Of a DNA stretch of 60,325 nucleotides, positions 60,169-60,325 are shown piece after piece; position 1 is the first letter of the stretch, and every line of letters begins with the position of its first letter. Under the pieces are notes generated by a model. The model did not search any database and was not told where the DNA came from. It saw only the letters and a list, made by a program, of their open reading frames with translations. The translations under genes were made by a program, and so were the position numbers. Source of the stretch: an uncultured Clostridia bacterium. Lineage in GTDB: Bacteria > Bacillota > Dehalobacteriia > UBA4068 > CALXSR01. The stretch lies in assembly GCA_944391215.1 (NCBI GenBank), contig CALXSR010000008.1:1-60325 (forward strand), written 5' to 3'.

Positions 60169-60325
60169 ATGAACGCCACAGAACAAAAGATTGTAGACGC
60201 GGTGGAAGCAAAAAGACAGGATATTATCGACTTTTTTCAGAAAATGGTGCAATTTCCTAGTTTACCCGGGGAAGAAAAAGAAATGGGTGAAGCTTTACTG
60301 CAAGGGATGAAAGATTGGGGCTTAA
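60169..60325 (+). CDS. M20-family peptidase, N-terminal fragment
   Basis: Only 52 residues are visible before the right edge. VEAKRQDIIDFFQKMVQFPSLPGEEKEMGEALL is the start pattern of ArgE/DapE-type M20 hydrolases (here cut into VEAKRQDIIDFF and QKMVQFPSLPGEEKEMG). ATG 60169 lies 7 bases after AGGGG; an in-frame ATG at 60121 lacks a good signal. It lies 119 bases after the amidohydrolase on the same strand. Confidence 0.8.
   Translation, partial: MNATEQKIVDAVEAKRQDIIDFFQKMVQFPSLPGEEKEMGEALLQGMKDWGL

Noticed and set aside
1..60325. Search for CRISPR arrays, tRNA or rRNA genes and intact insertion sequences.
   Set aside because: No regularly spaced identical repeats, cloverleaf patterns, rRNA segments or transposase frames were recognised by eye. 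Short tandem repeats found here are degenerate and unspaced.

Overview
The window looks like the chromosome of a Gram-positive, anaerobic member of the Clostridia (Bacillota) of moderate-to-low GC. The evidence is strong AGGAGG-type ribosome binding sites, an rpsF-ssb-rpsR operon followed by a YybS-type protein, a class B sortase, DUF951, DUF1836 and DegV proteins, selenium genes (selD, yedF, DUF3343) and a carbohydrate-poor, amino-acid-oriented gene set. No rRNA, tRNA, CRISPR array or intact transposon was seen. I could not assign a genus.

Layout. 1-8.4 kb is one long minus-strand block: a DMT transporter, larB (nickel-pincer cofactor), CvpA, a small epoxyqueuosine-reductase-like ferredoxin protein, selD, a truncated YedF, a HEAT-repeat protein, an MscS channel and DUF951, then a separately promoted rpsF-ssb-rpsR operon with an S6:S18 leader. 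8.5-15.2 kb holds IclR-arcC (carbamate kinase), rnhA, a signal peptidase I with a very large coiled-coil N-terminus, an M20 peptidase and a LUD protein. 15.3-22.9 kb is an 11-gene Mrp/Mbh-type cation antiporter operon with a split MrpA and three NuoL/M/N-like subunits. 23.5-26.9 kb is an accessory patch with a tiny type I toxin, a structured RNA element, a ClC channel, a small zinc protein with a repeated tail, and HTH/RHH regulators. 28-31 kb has manA, a TIGR00300 protein (candidate ornithine cyclodeaminase) and an MBL hydrolase.

31.7-39.8 kb is the most unusual region: three tandem argininosuccinate-lyase-like C-N lyases followed by two intact and one decayed MmgE/PrpD proteins. The known precedent for this pairing is degradation of iminodisuccinate-like aminopolycarboxylates, where an MmgE/PrpD epimerase feeds a lyase of the fumarase/aspartase/ASL superfamily. 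I infer a catabolic system for N-(dicarboxyethyl) amino compounds that would release fumarate and an amine or amino acid. Nearby M20 hydrolases, a YtcJ-type amidohydrolase, carbamate kinase and the TIGR00300 protein fit amino-acid fermentation.

40-60 kb is housekeeping and transport: HtrA, a GntR-controlled ABC exporter, SulP, panD, DUF3343, hemolysin III, DUF1836, sortase B, M20, DNA repair genes (ogt, nfo), GNAT, nitroreductase, a Ca2+-type P-ATPase, DegV, an amidohydrolase and the start of another M20 peptidase.

A recurring theme is decayed short tandem repeats in 3' gene spaces. At three loci the repeat unit contains the end of the neighbouring gene. A structured 3' element also occurs twice (23.5 and 50.7 kb) with a conserved core inside unrelated outer stems.
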